DNA of 64,000 bases from Cervus elaphus (GCF_910594005.1 NC_057826.1:79775163-79839162); one strand, 5' to 3'. Positions 53,380 through 64,000 are shown, counted from the first letter of the stretch. Notes: generated by a model from the letters alone, not told the origin. A program made the numbers and translations.

Positions 53380-54023
53380 TCCAGGCTTCCCCTGTCTCAA
53401 TCATTCTTGCTCTTTCTCTCCATGACGACCATCCATGCCCACATCCAACCGACCACCATCTTTCACCCTGTTAGGAGAGCCTCCTGTTCCCCCAACTCCA
53501 GTGTCTACCTCTTTTATCTACTGCCTCCACTCTGGAAACTAGAAAGACCTTTCTAAAGCTTAAGTCTTAGCACATCACTCTCTTGTTTTGGACTTTCAGT
53601 GGCTCCTCATTACCTTCAACATGAAGTTCAATCCAACTTCCTTAACATGGCTTAAGAGGCCTTCTATTATTCTGCCTTGCTTACCTCTCAAGATTCATCT
53701 TAAACCAGACCCATTTTTTTAATTCATGCATTGGCCGTGTCAGAGCCTCAGATGTGTCATGTTCTCTTGCATCTCTGAGTAGAGGTCTGCATCTCTTGCA
53801 TATCTTTCTGTAGACTATTTTATCCCCTACAAATTTCCCTTATCTCCTCTCCCACCCCATCATTGCCTGACTGTCCCTACCCACCCTTCGGCTCTTACTA
53901 ATGCTGCTTCCTCTGGGAAGCCTTCTTGATGCCCCAACTCAGGCTCACTCCTCTCCTTGGAGTCACATCAAAGCTTGTCACTCCATGTGGTGGCTGCCTC
54001 TGTATCACCCAACTGCACTGGAC
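53380..54023 (+). repeat. L2 LINE, long fragment
   Basis: 'cagtggctcctcattacctt', 'cttaacatggcttaagaggc', 'ctctgggaagccttcttgat' and intervening text follow the L2 3' half in sense. It is interrupted by a CHR-2. Confidence 0.75.
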
Positions 54024-54036
54024 TGTCCCAGGTATT

Positions 54037-54150
54037 TTTTCTTGCCATGCCATGCGGCAAGTGGGATCTTCCCCAGTCAGGAGTCGAACCTGTGCCCCCT
54101 GCATTGGGAGCATGGAATCTTAACCACTGGACTTCCAGGGAAGTCCCAAA
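54037..54150 (-). mobile_element. CHR-2-type tRNA-SINE, antisense, with TSD
   Basis: 'ccagtcaggagtcgaacctg' (B-box region reversed) and 'taaccactggacttccaggg' identify it. 'tgtcccaggtatt' (54024-54036) and 'tgttccaagtatt' (54151-54163) are the flanking duplication with two transitions. Confidence 0.93.
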
Positions 54151-54163
54151 TGTTCCAAGTATT

Positions 54164-54685
54164 AAACTGTGATATGAAACATCCAGTATTTGACCATTTT
54201 GACTTACAAAATGGTCAACTTCATATGGTTCTGCTCAACACAACGACCATGACTGTTCTGCAATCTGTTGGATCCCCGTGTCCTGCACAAAGTACGAAAC
54301 GCAGTGAGTGGTCAGCAAATGTAGATCACGGTTTCTTAGTGCGACTTCAGTTTGGGTTTTCACGTCTGGGGGCCAACATTGGCAGAAATCTCTTTGATGA
54401 TAGAACCAAGGTGTATAAGGAAGAGGTCTCCTAGGGTCACCTGATCCAGCCTCTTGCCTCCTCTCGGCATTGAGGCACATGTGAGAAGCATAGGAGTATT
54501 GACTTTGTCTAGAGCTGTCCCCCACCTGAAGTATGCTCCAGCAGGACCTAGGGCATGTTCTGAAGCTGGGGGACACCAACCCAAGCCTAGTTGGTGACAT
54601 CATCATGGTCACAGGTGATCACTGTCTGATGAGAATATTCTAATGTTTCTTCGGCCAAAGATTCAGCATGTCTAGTGCAGCTCTC
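54164..54685. other. L2 tail then unique sequence
   Basis: 'cctgcacaaagtacgaaacg' up to about 54325 resembles the L2 3' end. The remainder (54330-54685) is not recognised. Confidence 0.4.
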
Positions 54686-54697
54686 CAAAGCCAGGCT

Positions 54698-54922
54698 GCA
54701 TGCTAAGTCACTTCAGTCGTGTCTGACTCTTTGCAACCCGTGGACTGTGGCCCGCCAGGCTCCTCTGTCCGTGGGATTCTCCAGGCAAGATGCTGGAGTG
54801 GATTGTCATTTCCTCCTCCAGGGAATCTTCCCGACTCAGGGATCCAACCTACCTCTCTTACGTCAGTCTCCTGCATTGGCAGGTGGGTTCTTACAACTAG
54901 CACCACCTGGGAAGCTCCCTTG
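54698..54922 (-). mobile_element. Bov-tA SINE, antisense, with 12-bp TSD
   Basis: 'gcatgctaagtcacttcagt' to 'agcaccacctgggaagctcc'. 'caaagccaggct' occurs exactly at 54686-54697 and 54923-54934. Confidence 0.96.
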
Positions 54923-54934
54923 CAAAGCCAGGCT

Positions 54935-55268
54935 AGGCCTTATGGACTATGAAAATCATACATTGCAAAGCCCTATTAAAGTTCTGGAAACCCGTAGAAA
55001 ACATCAAATAGATTGGACTTGATATTTGGACCCTCCTCATTGGCACATGACATTGTGCTGCCTCAGGGACCACATAGGGTCTTGGACCAGGGATGAAGAG
55101 TCCAACTGCCTCTCCCAGGAGCATATTTTTCAAGTGGGATCTGAGTTAAGGCATCAATAACTCATTTGTCCTGTTCCCCAGTTAGGAGGGTGAAATGCAG
55201 TGGCATCCTTCTACTAATAATTAAATGATACCCTCTTTTGATTTTCAATGACTTTTTTCCTTTTCCAG
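54935..55268. other. Unique sequence ending in a strong splice-acceptor-like tract
   Basis: No gene or repeat. Positions 55238-55268 form a long pyrimidine tract ending 'ttttccttttccag'. Confidence 0.4.
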
Positions 55269-55494
55269 GGCCTTCTGCCTGTGATAAAACCACAGTTGCA
55301 TATGAGATCCAATGTATGGATTGATCCTGGTGCTGTTGCCTCGCGGAGAGGAAAACAGTCTGTGGGTCTGCCAAAGCATCCCACGATCTTCAGCTGAACC
55401 TCTGTGCCCTTACAGTGCTGTGGGTGGTTTGGCAGAGTCCCTGTCTGCAGCCAGAGCTGTGCTGGCACAGATGGTCCAGCAGCATTTTCTGCAG
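55269..55494 (+). other. Exon-like segment with strong splice sites, unidentified
   Basis: A long polypyrimidine tract and 'cag' precede it, and a consensus donor 'CAG|gtacgt' ends it, giving 226 bp. One frame is open from the acceptor for about 43 codons and then stops at 55398. Another is open from 55306 to the donor. Since no single frame spans the segment, a non-coding RNA exon, a terminal coding exon or a chance pair of splice-like signals are all possible. No protein family is recognised. Confidence 0.2.
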
Positions 55495-56779
55495 GTACGT
55501 GGGAGGTTGGGGGGGTGGTGGTCCTTACAATTACTTGTGGTCATGTCGCATCTCTGTAGGCCTGGGATCCCAGTGACATTTTCTCAGCTCACATGCACAC
55601 TTAGCTCCTGCACGCACATATATACACCTCCTCTAGGGCGAAGTCAGTCGTTTCTGCCAGGATTGGCAGACTACACACTACTTTGTTCTCATGCTTCTGA
55701 ATCACAAGAGGAGTCCAATCTGAAAGGTTGCTGGGAGTCCCCAGGGCTTGCCATTTCAGGGCCCTTTTTCCTCTTGGCTTTGCACTTTCAGTGCCTACCT
55801 CTGTCCTCAGCAGGATGGTCTAGGCAAGAAACCCAACCCTCTCCAGGCTCCCCCAAGGAATGCACTCATACCTGAGCATTAGTGACAGATGCAGAGTTTA
55901 CTAAAGAGTTTACAGGGCTGATAAAAGGGTATCTATACCACACACTCAGGGGCGTCAGGGCCTGTCTCCAGAGCCCCTACTTGACTGCCCGCACCAGGGC
56001 ATTCTCTCCTGGGCCCTCCCCACTCCAGACCCAGCCTCTGTGTCTCCCCTCTTCTCCTCCAGGGTCTGATCACACCCACCCCCAATTGCATCTTCAGCCC
56101 TCTGGGCTCCTACTCCCACACTCGACCCAGCAAAGTACCTGGTGGGTGGGAGGCCTTCCTGGTTCTCACTGCCAACCCTGGAGGATATCTGGAGACTCAG
56201 AAATTCTGTACCACCTGATTCTCCTGGTTGTGACCACAGTATCCTTGCACCTCCTTTAGCCATGCTGCCTTAGCACATCCCCTGGGTTATTTCCTGATTC
56301 TTCCCAGCTTCAGGTCTGCCCCTGGTTCCAGCAATGCCTCCTCCCACAGACTAGGGTAAAGCCCATTCCCCTAGCTTGGCCCAAGCCCCAAGACCTGTCA
56401 TCTGTACGCACCCTTGACCTCTGACAGGCTGTGTGCCCCGCTCTTCTTTCCTTCTAGTCTTGCCAGGGGGACTCAGAGCACAGAAGTAGGGAGTAACAGA
56501 TGGAATGGTTTACACTTGAAGAATGAGGAAACTGTGCTAGTGAAGAAGACAGGAGGGATATGGAATTCAGAGAAAATATTTTGGCAGTGGTGTCAAGGAA
56601 GAAAGAGGAGCCACTTGAAGATTTCTGGAGTAGATTAAGACTAGGGCCATGGGCACCTGACCTAGGGTGGTAACCTTGAGAATGGACCCAAGGGGATGGT
56701 CTAGGAGAGCTATTTTCTGAGCAAAGTGAAGAATTAGTTGTGGAGTTAGCTGTGGAGCCAACTGGGTGTGAACAGTTGA
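55495..56779. other. Unique sequence
   Basis: No repeat family is recognised. Open frames on both strands (for example 55882-56259 + and 56454-57089 -) lack motifs. Confidence 0.35.
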
Positions 56780-56945
56780 AGTTGAGGGAGAGAGTAGAAA
56801 AAGAAATGAAAAAGGAGGGGGTGGGAGAGATTGACAGCAAGATAACAGGAGTTTCAAAGTCCAGGAAAAAGATGAGAAGAAAGAAGGAAGCAGATATCAA
56901 GAGAGAGAGAGAGAGAGGAAAATGGAAAGAGAGCTGGAGGCAGAG
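56780..56945. repeat. Purine-rich tract with (GA)n core
   Basis: About 165 bp almost entirely purine on the plus strand, with a pure GA run at 56900-56918. Confidence 0.8.
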
Positions 56946-57735
56946 AACTGTGCAGAAATCATAGTGGGGTCCACCGGGACCTGCCGCAGGATGGGAGCCC
57001 ACGCCTGGGAGAAACTGCAGGGGGGCCAGCCATGTACATCGTCCCTCCATGCCAGAGCCAGGCTGGTGCAGCCCAGGGAGAGTGTCCATCCTGCTGGGTG
57101 TCAGAACAGGGACCTGGGTCCTGTGGGAGGGGGACCTGATTTACTCACGGAAGATCAGCAAGTGCAGGGGTTCACTTTGAGTCCAGACCCCAGCCCAGGA
57201 ACCTGCTTCTTCACCTCATCCTGCCCCAGCCTGACTGTGAGTCCCTTTTCCAGGCAGCACCCTGTGTGAAGGAGCTGCAGCCTGAGCCCTCCCTGGGGAG
57301 AGGAGAGACTGCAGGCCCCAGAAGGGAACCAGGCTGTCAGCTTTGGAGAGAGCAGCAGGGCATGAGCACGTGGGGAACTGGGAGCACATAGCCTGCACCC
57401 CGACCAGCTCCGGAAGGCCCCAGGGTGATCCCTCTCCTTGCCTGCAGTGGTAAAGCCTGAGTTCTTGGCCCATCACTCAAGGTCCTGCGTGGCCAGGCTG
57501 CCTTGGGCTGGGGGAGCTTCTTGCTCCCCTAGGATGAAGGCCCAGCCGGGGCTCCGTACACACGAGGGCATCCCCACCTCCTCATTCATCCTCAGGCATT
57601 TCTCCCTCCACACTGCCTTCTCCAGGAAACTGCCCAGACCCCTGTGGCCTCCCCCGCAAGGGGGGTGGGAAGCTGAGGCAAGAACTGTGCTGGGGTGGGG
57701 CAACATGACATCTGTCAAAATGGTCAGAAGATAGA
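56946..57735. other. Unique GC-rich sequence
   Basis: No gene or repeat is recognised. Confidence 0.35.
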
Positions 57736-57832
57736 ATATGTATTGAAACTCCTGGGAGAATGGATCCATGTATTTGTATGGCCAAATCCCTTTACTGACC
57801 ACCTGAAACTGTCACAACATTGGTGATCAGCT
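57736..57832 (+). mobile_element. L1 3' end (ruminant type), part 1
   Basis: 'gagaatggatccatgtattt', 'atggccaaatccctttactg' and 'cacctgaaactgtcacaaca' are the L1 3' UTR in sense. It is split by a SINE. Confidence 0.75.
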
Positions 57833-57950
57833 ATGTGCTCAGTCGTGTCTGACTCTTTTCAATCCTATAGACTGTAGCCTGCCAGACTCCTCTGTCCATG
57901 GGATTCTCCAGGCAAGAATACTGGAGTGGGTTGCCATCTCCTACTCCACA
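57833..57950 (-). mobile_element. Bov-tA SINE, antisense, truncated, inside L1 3' UTR
   Basis: 'tgctcagtcgtgtctgactc' to 'gagtgggttgccatctccta'. L1 text resumes at 'ttggctataccctaatacaa'. Confidence 0.9.
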
Positions 57951-57994
57951 ATTGGCTATACCCTAATACAAAATAAAAAATTAAAGCAAAAACT
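57951..57994 (+). mobile_element. L1 3' end, part 2, with A-rich tail
   Basis: 'ctaatacaaaataaaaaatt' is the L1 terminus. Confidence 0.75.
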
Positions 57995-59685
57995 CTCTAT
58001 TTTGGCCAATTTCTCATTTACCAACTTGACCTTGGACCCAAGATACAGGAGGGGGTCATCCCACAGCCTCCAGGGTGGGCTGCAGGGTGTGAGTTGGACA
58101 CCAACCTCATGGCTTAAGGCCCATGTGACACACACCTCCTCATGACCCCAAGCCGGGAAAGTTCCAAGTCTCCCCCAGCCCTCTGCTCACCCGCAGAGTC
58201 CCTGACCCCAGCAGCAGAAGCCACACCCTCCCTCCACGAAGAGAACGTTCTTCCTTTAAAGATAGGCAAGGACTGATGATGTGACCTGTCTCAGGGGCCT
58301 GTGTAGTGAAGCGGATCAGGGCAGGCTGCAGGATGGGGGCTCTTTGGAGCCAAAGTGGGGAGGGCACTTCAAAAACCCCTCACAACACACTGGCAGCACC
58401 CCCAAGCAGATCCTGGGGTCCTGCACCTCCCCTCAGGGCAGCCCGCACACCCTCCTCTATTCTAGGTCCCCCCTGGCTTCCACCGCCAGGTTCTGCAGTG
58501 ACTCAGAGACAGATCAGCTCTGAGATGTTTCCTTTTCATTTAACAAGGAAACCAAAGGAAAGAAAAAAGATGCGGAAGAAAGAGTGTTTAAGATGCCCTT
58601 GGCTAAGAACCGCAACCATTCTTTAATGCCAGATGTTAAAAGTCTGGGCACACACAGAGCCTCCAAAGAGCTGCTCCCGAGTGGTTGGCTCAGCCAGGGA
58701 GGAGGCAGTGTGTTGAGAGTGCGGGCCAGGGTGCAAGCTTGCCCTCACTCAGGCTCAGCTGCCCCTTCCCTGACCTCCAGTCCCACAGCCCTGGGCTCCT
58801 ACTTTGGACCCTGTTCTCATTAGCCCAGCTCATTTCTCCACAGCCCAGGGCACTGGAAGGAGTCCTCGGCTGAGGTCAGAAGGGCAGCCTTGCTGTGATG
58901 GGCTGAGTGGCCATAGGCAAGTCACTCGCCTCCTGATCTCAGCCACCTCCCATGGCAGAGGGGGTTGTGGATATATTGATCACCAGGTACCTGAGGTTAT
59001 TAACTGTTTTCTCTCTTTGTCTCCTTTGTGTGCATCTGGACATGCCTCATGGTGCCTGCCCCCTCAGAGCCTCTTCTAAGAAAATTCCCTGCTGCAACCC
59101 TTGAAGCAGAGACTTGTTTTGTTCCCCCCGCACTGTCCTTACCTGGCTGCTGCTCATGGGACAGACATAGGCATATGGTCCAGTGTTCATGAGCCAGTGA
59201 CCTGTGTTGATGAGCACATACCAGGGGAAACTGTCCTTGTGAGAGAGCTTCCTTGATAAAGTGGCGTTAGCCAAGATCTGAATGGAAAGTAGGATTGGCC
59301 AGGTGGAGAGGGAGCACAGCGTGTGCGGAGGCCAGGGATGGGACGAGCTTGGAATGGGAGAGTCAGTGAGGCTGGCACAGCAGATTTGGAGGAGGGGAGG
59401 AAAGGGTGAGAGGAGGGAGAAGGACGGGCCTACGGGGTCCTGTAGAGCCCGATGGCGTTGGGATTGACCCCTGCCTGCTTCCTTCTGTCCTGCCTCCAAC
59501 TAGCTATCTGTTCCCTTATGGTTTCTGCTTCTTTGTAATTTCAGCTACACAGAACCAACCCAGCCTCTCTGGAGGCCTCTGTCTCCTGACGTTACTACAT
59601 CAACCTTTGCTGCTAACAAGTACCTGCTGTAAGAATTCCCAGCAGCTGCATGGCCACCATTTCCCGGGCACAGTCTCACTGCCCT
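57995..59685. other. Unique sequence with a weak MIR trace
   Basis: A MIR-like 'ggccataggcaagtcactcg' lies at 58911-58930. Otherwise nothing is recognised. Confidence 0.3.
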
Positions 59686-59815
59686 CCACAATGACCCTGA
59701 CGGTGTGGTCTCCATTTCCTAGATGACAAAACCAAACTCAGAGAGGTGAAATCACTTGCCCAAGCCAACGTGGCTGGCAAATGTCAGAGGCTGGATTGGG
59801 GCCCAAATGAGTCTG
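59686..59815 (-). repeat. MIR SINE, antisense
   Basis: 'tttcctagatgacaaaacca', 'gtgaaatcacttgcccaagc' and 'tcagaggctggattggggcc' are in reverse MIR order. Confidence 0.75.
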
Positions 59816-60445
59816 ATATCACCCCCACCCCCGCTGGTGCTCCTGGTGCTATGAGGCTGCAGGCAGGGTTATGCAGATGTAAGGGGGTCCACTGTGGCAG
59901 GCTCTAATGGGAGCCGAGAGGCTCAGGGCTTCTACAGGCTGATCTGGAAGGTCTGAGAGGTAAGTGTCTTCCAGTGGTGAGGGTGGGCCAAGGGCAGAGC
60001 CTGGACCGCCTCGGAGCACTGGGGCAGGAGTGTGGAGTCTATGTGTGTTCAGAAGGGTGAGACCATGGCCCGTGCAGCCAGTCTGCCAGCATGGCCTGGG
60101 TTCCATCTATCCTGAGCCTGGAGCCCACCATGGAACCAGGAGCCAGGGGCATCTAAGCCTTGCAACGGGAGTGGCCCAGCTGAACCAAAGACTCTCATGG
60201 ATCTAGACAATCATTTATCCATGGGGCACCTCAACACCAGATGCCTGAGACCAGTTTTGTTGAGTGACAATGGATTTCACTCCTTGATTGTGCTTGATTT
60301 GGATGAGATTAGATTAATGTGTGTTTCCTTCAGCACATGGTAATTAAAATAGCCCAGCAATAGAAATGGGAAGACCCTTGCAGGTCACTTTGTCCACTTT
60401 TCTGAAGCCTCTTCACTCTAGCCTCCCTCTGACAAATATAAAAAG
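59816..60445. other. Unique sequence
   Basis: No gene or repeat is recognised. An AT-rich, repeat-free piece lies at 60240-60360. Confidence 0.35.
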
Positions 60446-60455
60446 CTCACACTTG

Positions 60456-60766
60456 GGCTTCCCTTATGGTCCAGTGGTTAGGAATCTGCCTTGCAATCCA
60501 GGGGATACCAGGGGATACTGGTTCAACCCCTGGTCTGGAAAGATCCTACATGCCACGGGGCAGCTGAGCCCGTGTGCCACGACTACTGAGCCTGCGTGCC
60601 CTGGAGCCCATTCTCCACAACAAGAGAAGCCGCTGCAATGAGATGCCCACGCGCTGCAAGTAGAGAGAGCAGCCTCTGCTCACTGCAACTAGATAAAGCC
60701 CACATAACATGGAAGACCCAGTGCCGCCAAAAGTAAATATAAACAAATGTATATTAAAAACTAAAC
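60456..60766 (+). mobile_element. CHR-1-type tRNA-SINE, full length, with 10-bp TSD
   Basis: 'ggcttcccttatggtccagt', the B-box-like 'ggttcaacccctgg', then the CHR-1 body 'cgtgtgccacgactactgag' and 'acaacaagagaagccgctgc' with an A-rich end. A 12-bp 'ccaggggatacc/ctgg' stutter occurs at 60499-60523. 'ctcacacttg' at 60446-60455 and 60767-60776 is exact. Confidence 0.95.
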
Positions 60767-60812
60767 CTCACACTTGCCTTTAGAGATAGGTGACATTTCT
60801 AAATGGATTCGA

Positions 60813-61241
60813 TGCTGTGGTTGAAGCAGGCTGAGTAATAGCCCCCAAAGATATCAGGTTCTGATCCCTGGGGCCCGGAAATGTCACCTTATTTGGAAAA
60901 GGGGTCTTTGTAGATGTGATGAGGTTAAGGGTCTAGAGATGGGGAGAGTGTATTTTGAAGCATCTGGGTAGACTCTGGATGCTCTCCCTGGTGTCCTTAG
61001 AATAGGGAGACAAAGGGAGATTTGGAGGGACGTGGCCAGAGGCCGACGAAAGCCACAGCTACCAGAATGTGGAAGAGCATGAAATGGATGCTCCCCTGGA
61101 GCTCCTGGAGGGACTGCAGCTCTGCAGAATCTTCGATTTCAGATCAGACTTCTGGCCCCCTAGGTGAGAATGAATCTGTGTTGTTTTAAGCTACCCAGCT
61201 TGTGGTAATTTGTTATGGCAGCCGCACAAAGTTAATACAAT
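60813..61241 (+). mobile_element. MLT1-type MaLR solo LTR, sense
   Basis: 'tgtcaccttatttggaaaag', 'ggtctttgtagatgtgatga', 'gtgtccttagaatagggaga' and the end 'gttatggcagccgcacaaag' with 'ttaatacaatg' follow the MLT1 LTR order over its whole length. No internal region. Confidence 0.9.
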
Positions 61242-61339
61242 GATTTGCTAATACAATCAAAGTCACAGTGAACTAAATAAGCTGTTTACGAACCTGAAAA
61301 GTCACCTTTGGAGGTTCTGATGGTCCCCCAGGCTGAGAG

Positions 61340-61465
61340 TTTGATATTATTTAATGCACCCAATTTACAGAGAAGAAGACTGAGGACTTGCCCAAGATTA
61401 CAAAAGTAATTATTGGCAGAGATAGAACTGGAACCCGAGAAAATCAACTCTCAGTCCTCCCATGG
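61340..61465 (-). repeat. MIR SINE, antisense
   Basis: 'aatttacagagaagaagact', 'gaggacttgcccaagattac' and 'gatagaactggaacccgaga' are in reverse MIR order. Confidence 0.8.
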
Positions 61466-61905
61466 CCCCAAGCCACCTCCTCCCACCTTTTATTCCCTGT
61501 CTGGGGAGAAGTTTCTAGAAAGTTCTGGTGAATCAGAAAAGTGAGATTGGGGCCGGGTTGGGGAAAACCTGAAACAGCACAGCCCGGAGTTGGAAGCTTA
61601 TCTGATCGATAAAAGGTGCAGATAGTCCAATATTTTTCTTACTAAAAAGTAGCTTCCAGAGATTGTGAGAAGTGTCAGATATGATGTATAAGGCCTTAAG
61701 GAAAAGACTGCAGTTATAAACCCAATGACAGATAACAGACCTGGGTACCTGTCAGTCAAGAAGGCTTCTGGTGGGGAAACAGTGCAGAAGGGAAGGACAG
61801 AGGGGTGGGCTAAGAAGGGAATGAGAGGTAGGGTGAGGGCCAGAGAGAGTGGAGTCCAGCTACAGAATCCTCAAACATCTCAGCTTTGCTGAAGACCAGC
61901 CTTTG
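61466..61905. other. Unique sequence
   Basis: No gene or repeat is recognised. Confidence 0.35.
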
Positions 61906-61917
61906 CCATGAGCAGAA

Positions 61918-62145
61918 AAGTGAAAAAAGTGAAGTGAAAGTGTTAGTCACTCAGTCGTGTCCGAGTCTTTTCGACTTCATGGACTGTAGCCCGCCAGTCT
62001 CATCTGTCCATGGAACTCTCCAGGCAAGAATACTGGAGTGGATTGCCATTTCCTTCTCCTGGGGCTCTTCCCAACCCAGGGATTGAACCCCAGTCTTCTG
62101 CATTGGAAGTGGATTCTTTACCATCTCAGCGACCAGGGAAGCCTC
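61918..62145 (-). mobile_element. Bov-tA SINE, antisense, with 12-bp TSD
   Basis: 'gtgaagtgaaagtgttagtc' to 'cagcgaccagggaagcctc'. 'ccatgagcagaa' at 61906-61917 and 62146-62157 is exact. Near-consensus body, so relatively young. Confidence 0.96.
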
Positions 62146-62241
62146 CCATGAGCAGAAGATGTGACCAGTGTGATCACTGGTGTATGTATCCACTCTGCGT
62201 GCACACATGTGCTCAGAAGCACACATGGCACCCAGCCATGT

Positions 62242-62261
62242 ACACACACACACACACACAC
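62242..62261. repeat. (AC)n microsatellite
   Basis: Ten perfect AC units. Confidence 0.95.
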
Positions 62262-62263
62262 GA

Positions 62264-63467
62264 GGGCTGGAGCCAAGCCTGGGCAGTCAGAAAGAGCTAT
62301 CTATAATTTGCCAGTTGCCCTTTGGGTTACACTGTAAGTCCAAAAGCCAAGTGGAGCATGTTACCACAGTTTGTTCTCCTGGCATCCCAGCTCTAGCCTA
62401 GATCCGCAGCATGAGATGCAACGTGGCCAGGAATCACAATGCTTCCTCTCTGTAATGCTCTGCTGCTGAGCCACCCAAGGGTCCCTCTCCCTGGGCCTGA
62501 CTCCCCCTCCCCTCCCTGATGTCCCCCTGCTGGATCCCCAGCACAGAAAGTGGCAGATCCAAATCCCCATGATCCATCGCCAGACTCAAATGCTCCAGGA
62601 TTTAGGAAACACTGTTTTGTAACTATTTTTAAGGGGAGAGACAAGTTTTCAGCTTAGCAGGGAAGAGAGGGCTCAGGAGAGCAGCTGACCTAGGAAAAGA
62701 GCCTCCAGCCCAGAAGCACCTGTCACCTGTGTCTCGCGTCTATCTCAGAAAGACCACTGTCTTGGGGAGCAGGAGAAATATACCCAAGAAAACCAGCCCA
62801 GCAACCAGCGCCAGAACAGAAGGTACAAAGCCCTCAGCAGAAAGAGAGGCCGCAGCTGAATAGTCAGCCCCTTGGCTTGGAGCAGGCAGCCGCTGACATA
62901 GCAGAGACACCTGGGGCCAGGGACCAGAGGGTTTCCTGCTGGAACCTGGGCAGAAAGGAACATCCGTTACCATGATCTGTGCTGAGGTTTGGCTGTACTG
63001 TTGCTATTTTTTCAAGAACCTCCCTAACCAACCTGGAGGCAGGCCTAACACCAGGGGAAGACCAGGAACCTGCTATGCCCCACCCAGGCTGACACATACA
63101 TTCAGAGATGGACCAGGCTCCTTCTTGGGGCAGGGACAGTTTTAGGCTCCTGGCAAGCAGTCCAGGCTGGTGGACTCTGGGCCTCAGGTCTAGTCTTATC
63201 CTCCTTCCTTAAAAGTTTGTATGTAGATAGCTTGGGTCATGGCACGGGGGCTTGGCTTCAGCTTCCATGGTTAGGGATGGTGTGTCTACACAGTATGGTC
63301 TCTGTTCTGCTGGGTTGGGTGCTCACTGTCCACAGGTCTGTCTCTCCCTGTCGGGCTGAGACAATTCTTCCCTGACCCCAGCATCGCCCAGGCCAGACTT
63401 GGAGCAGAGCATGCCTAGTTGGCCCCCATCTTGGGAGAGATGAAGGAGTGCCCATCAGGGCCCCCTC
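62264..63467. other. Unique sequence with one membrane-tail-like frame
   Basis: No repeat is recognised. See the separate entry for the minus-strand frame at 62743-62950. Confidence 0.35.
62743..62950 (-). other. Possible minus-strand exon ending in a hydrophobic helix
   Basis: On the minus strand a pyrimidine tract and 'cccag' precede 62946. The following frame is open for about 68 codons and ends with a strongly hydrophobic segment ('LALVAGLVFLGIFLLLP') and a short basic tail before a stop. This would fit the last exon of a single-pass membrane protein. No family is recognised, a second frame is hydrophobic too, and chance is quite possible. Confidence 0.12.
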
Positions 63468-63469
63468 AG

Positions 63470-63587
63470 TTCTTTTTTTTTAATATTCAGTTGCAGTATG
63501 TAAGACCTTACTTCCCTGGCCAGGGATCGAACTTATACCCCCTGTGCTGGAAGGCAGAGTCTTAGCCACTGGACCACCAGAGAAGTT
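63470..63587 (-). mobile_element. CHR-2-type tRNA-SINE, antisense
   Basis: A T-rich tail (63472-63482), 'ccagggatcgaacttatacc' and 'gccactggaccaccagagaa' identify it. Confidence 0.9.
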
Positions 63588-64000
63588 GCAGTGGTCCCCA
63601 AGTTCTGCATGGAGACTTCAACGTTCCCCTCTCCTCCAGAGTCTTGGAGACAATATCTGTTTAGGGCCCTCCAGGTGACAAATGATGGGAACCCAGTCTG
63701 AGCCAGTGAGGCGCAAAGGAGATATTACTGGATCACAAACTCAAATGCTGGGGAAGGCTGGGGAGCTGGATGCCTGGGGGAGACTGGACATGAGGCTCCT
63801 ACTCTAGGTCCTCTTATTGGCCTCTGCTCTCTGCTGCCCAAGGATGCTGGCCTCCTTTTCCCATGCTAGACTTCTCTACAGCTGGACCCTTGCCCACAGG
63901 CTGTTCCAGGGTTCCCTCTGCAGAGCGCTCCCAGAAAAAGGAAGGAGCTCTCTTTCTTGGCTTCTAAATTTTCAGATCCCAGGAAAGAATGCTGATTGGT
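63588..64000. other. Unique sequence to window end
   Basis: No gene or repeat is recognised. Confidence 0.35.

Noticed and set aside
55312..55875. 187-codon plus-strand frame
   Set aside because: It runs straight through the strong donor at 55494. If the segment is an exon the frame would not continue, and the part after the donor has no motifs.
56454..57089. 211-codon minus-strand frame
   Set aside because: It reads the complement of a purine-rich tract, giving Ser/Leu/Phe-rich low-complexity protein. No family is recognised.
1..64000. Prokaryotic operon, phage, plasmid or defence system
   Set aside because: There are no dense co-directional genes with ribosome-binding sites. Interspersed mammalian repeats run throughout the window.

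Overview
The window looks like nuclear DNA of a ruminant, probably a bovid such as cattle, sheep or goat. The evidence is direct: many copies of ruminant tRNA-derived SINEs (Bov-tA type), BovB (RTE-clade) LINE fragments, cetartiodactyl CHR-1/CHR-2 tRNA-SINEs and L1 3' ends of the bovine type. These sit on a background of mammal-wide ancient repeats (MIR, L2, MER5A, MER53, MLT1/MaLR, old L1M). No prokaryotic or plasmid signature is present. Species cannot be fixed from the sequence alone.

I find no protein-coding gene that I can name. The long open frames are GC-rich chance frames or lie inside repeats. The only clearly recognisable protein-coding ancestry is transposon-derived: a 1.3 kb antisense BovB fragment at 22.24-23.53 kb with reverse-transcriptase motifs, a second BovB at 13.56-14.62 kb, and L1 ORF2 C-terminal pieces at 5.0-5.9 kb and 18.1-19.1 kb. 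The window therefore reads as intergenic or deep intronic DNA. Three segments have exon-like properties (3,402-3,571 +; 55,269-55,494 +; about 62,743-62,950 -). They are listed with low confidence.

Layout. 0-5 kb: ancient MIR/L2, two Bov-tA copies, a possible ERV LTR tail and one exon-like segment. 5-7.2 kb: young L1 with a 15-bp target-site duplication, an antisense BovB and a locally duplicated MIR. 7.2-10.9 kb: mostly unique. 11-14.6 kb: old antisense L1 carrying a CHR-2, an AT-rich island, then BovB. 14.6-19.1 kb: MIRs, a 32-bp minisatellite, BovB and L1. 19.1-25.5 kb: unique GC-rich DNA with the best BovB copy. 25.5-36 kb: MIR, L2, L1M 3' end, small BovB insertions, CHR-2 and MLT1 interrupted by Bov-tA. 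36-47 kb: mostly unique, with CHR-1, L2, two MER5A-like copies and a palindromic MER53. 47-55 kb: L2 split by Bov-tA, a roughly 110-bp repeat pair about 1.9 kb apart, a hAT-like element and L2 with CHR-2. 55-64 kb: unique DNA, purine-rich tract, L1 3' end with nested Bov-tA, CHR-1, MLT1 LTR, Bov-tA and CHR-2.

The most distinctive signals are non-genic. They are the MER53 hairpin (the family that gave rise to miR-1302 precursors), two pairs of local duplicates, several clean target-site duplications that date nested insertions, and repeat-free homeobox-motif-rich stretches that may be conserved regulatory elements. All family names come from recognising consensus patterns by eye. I ran no database search.
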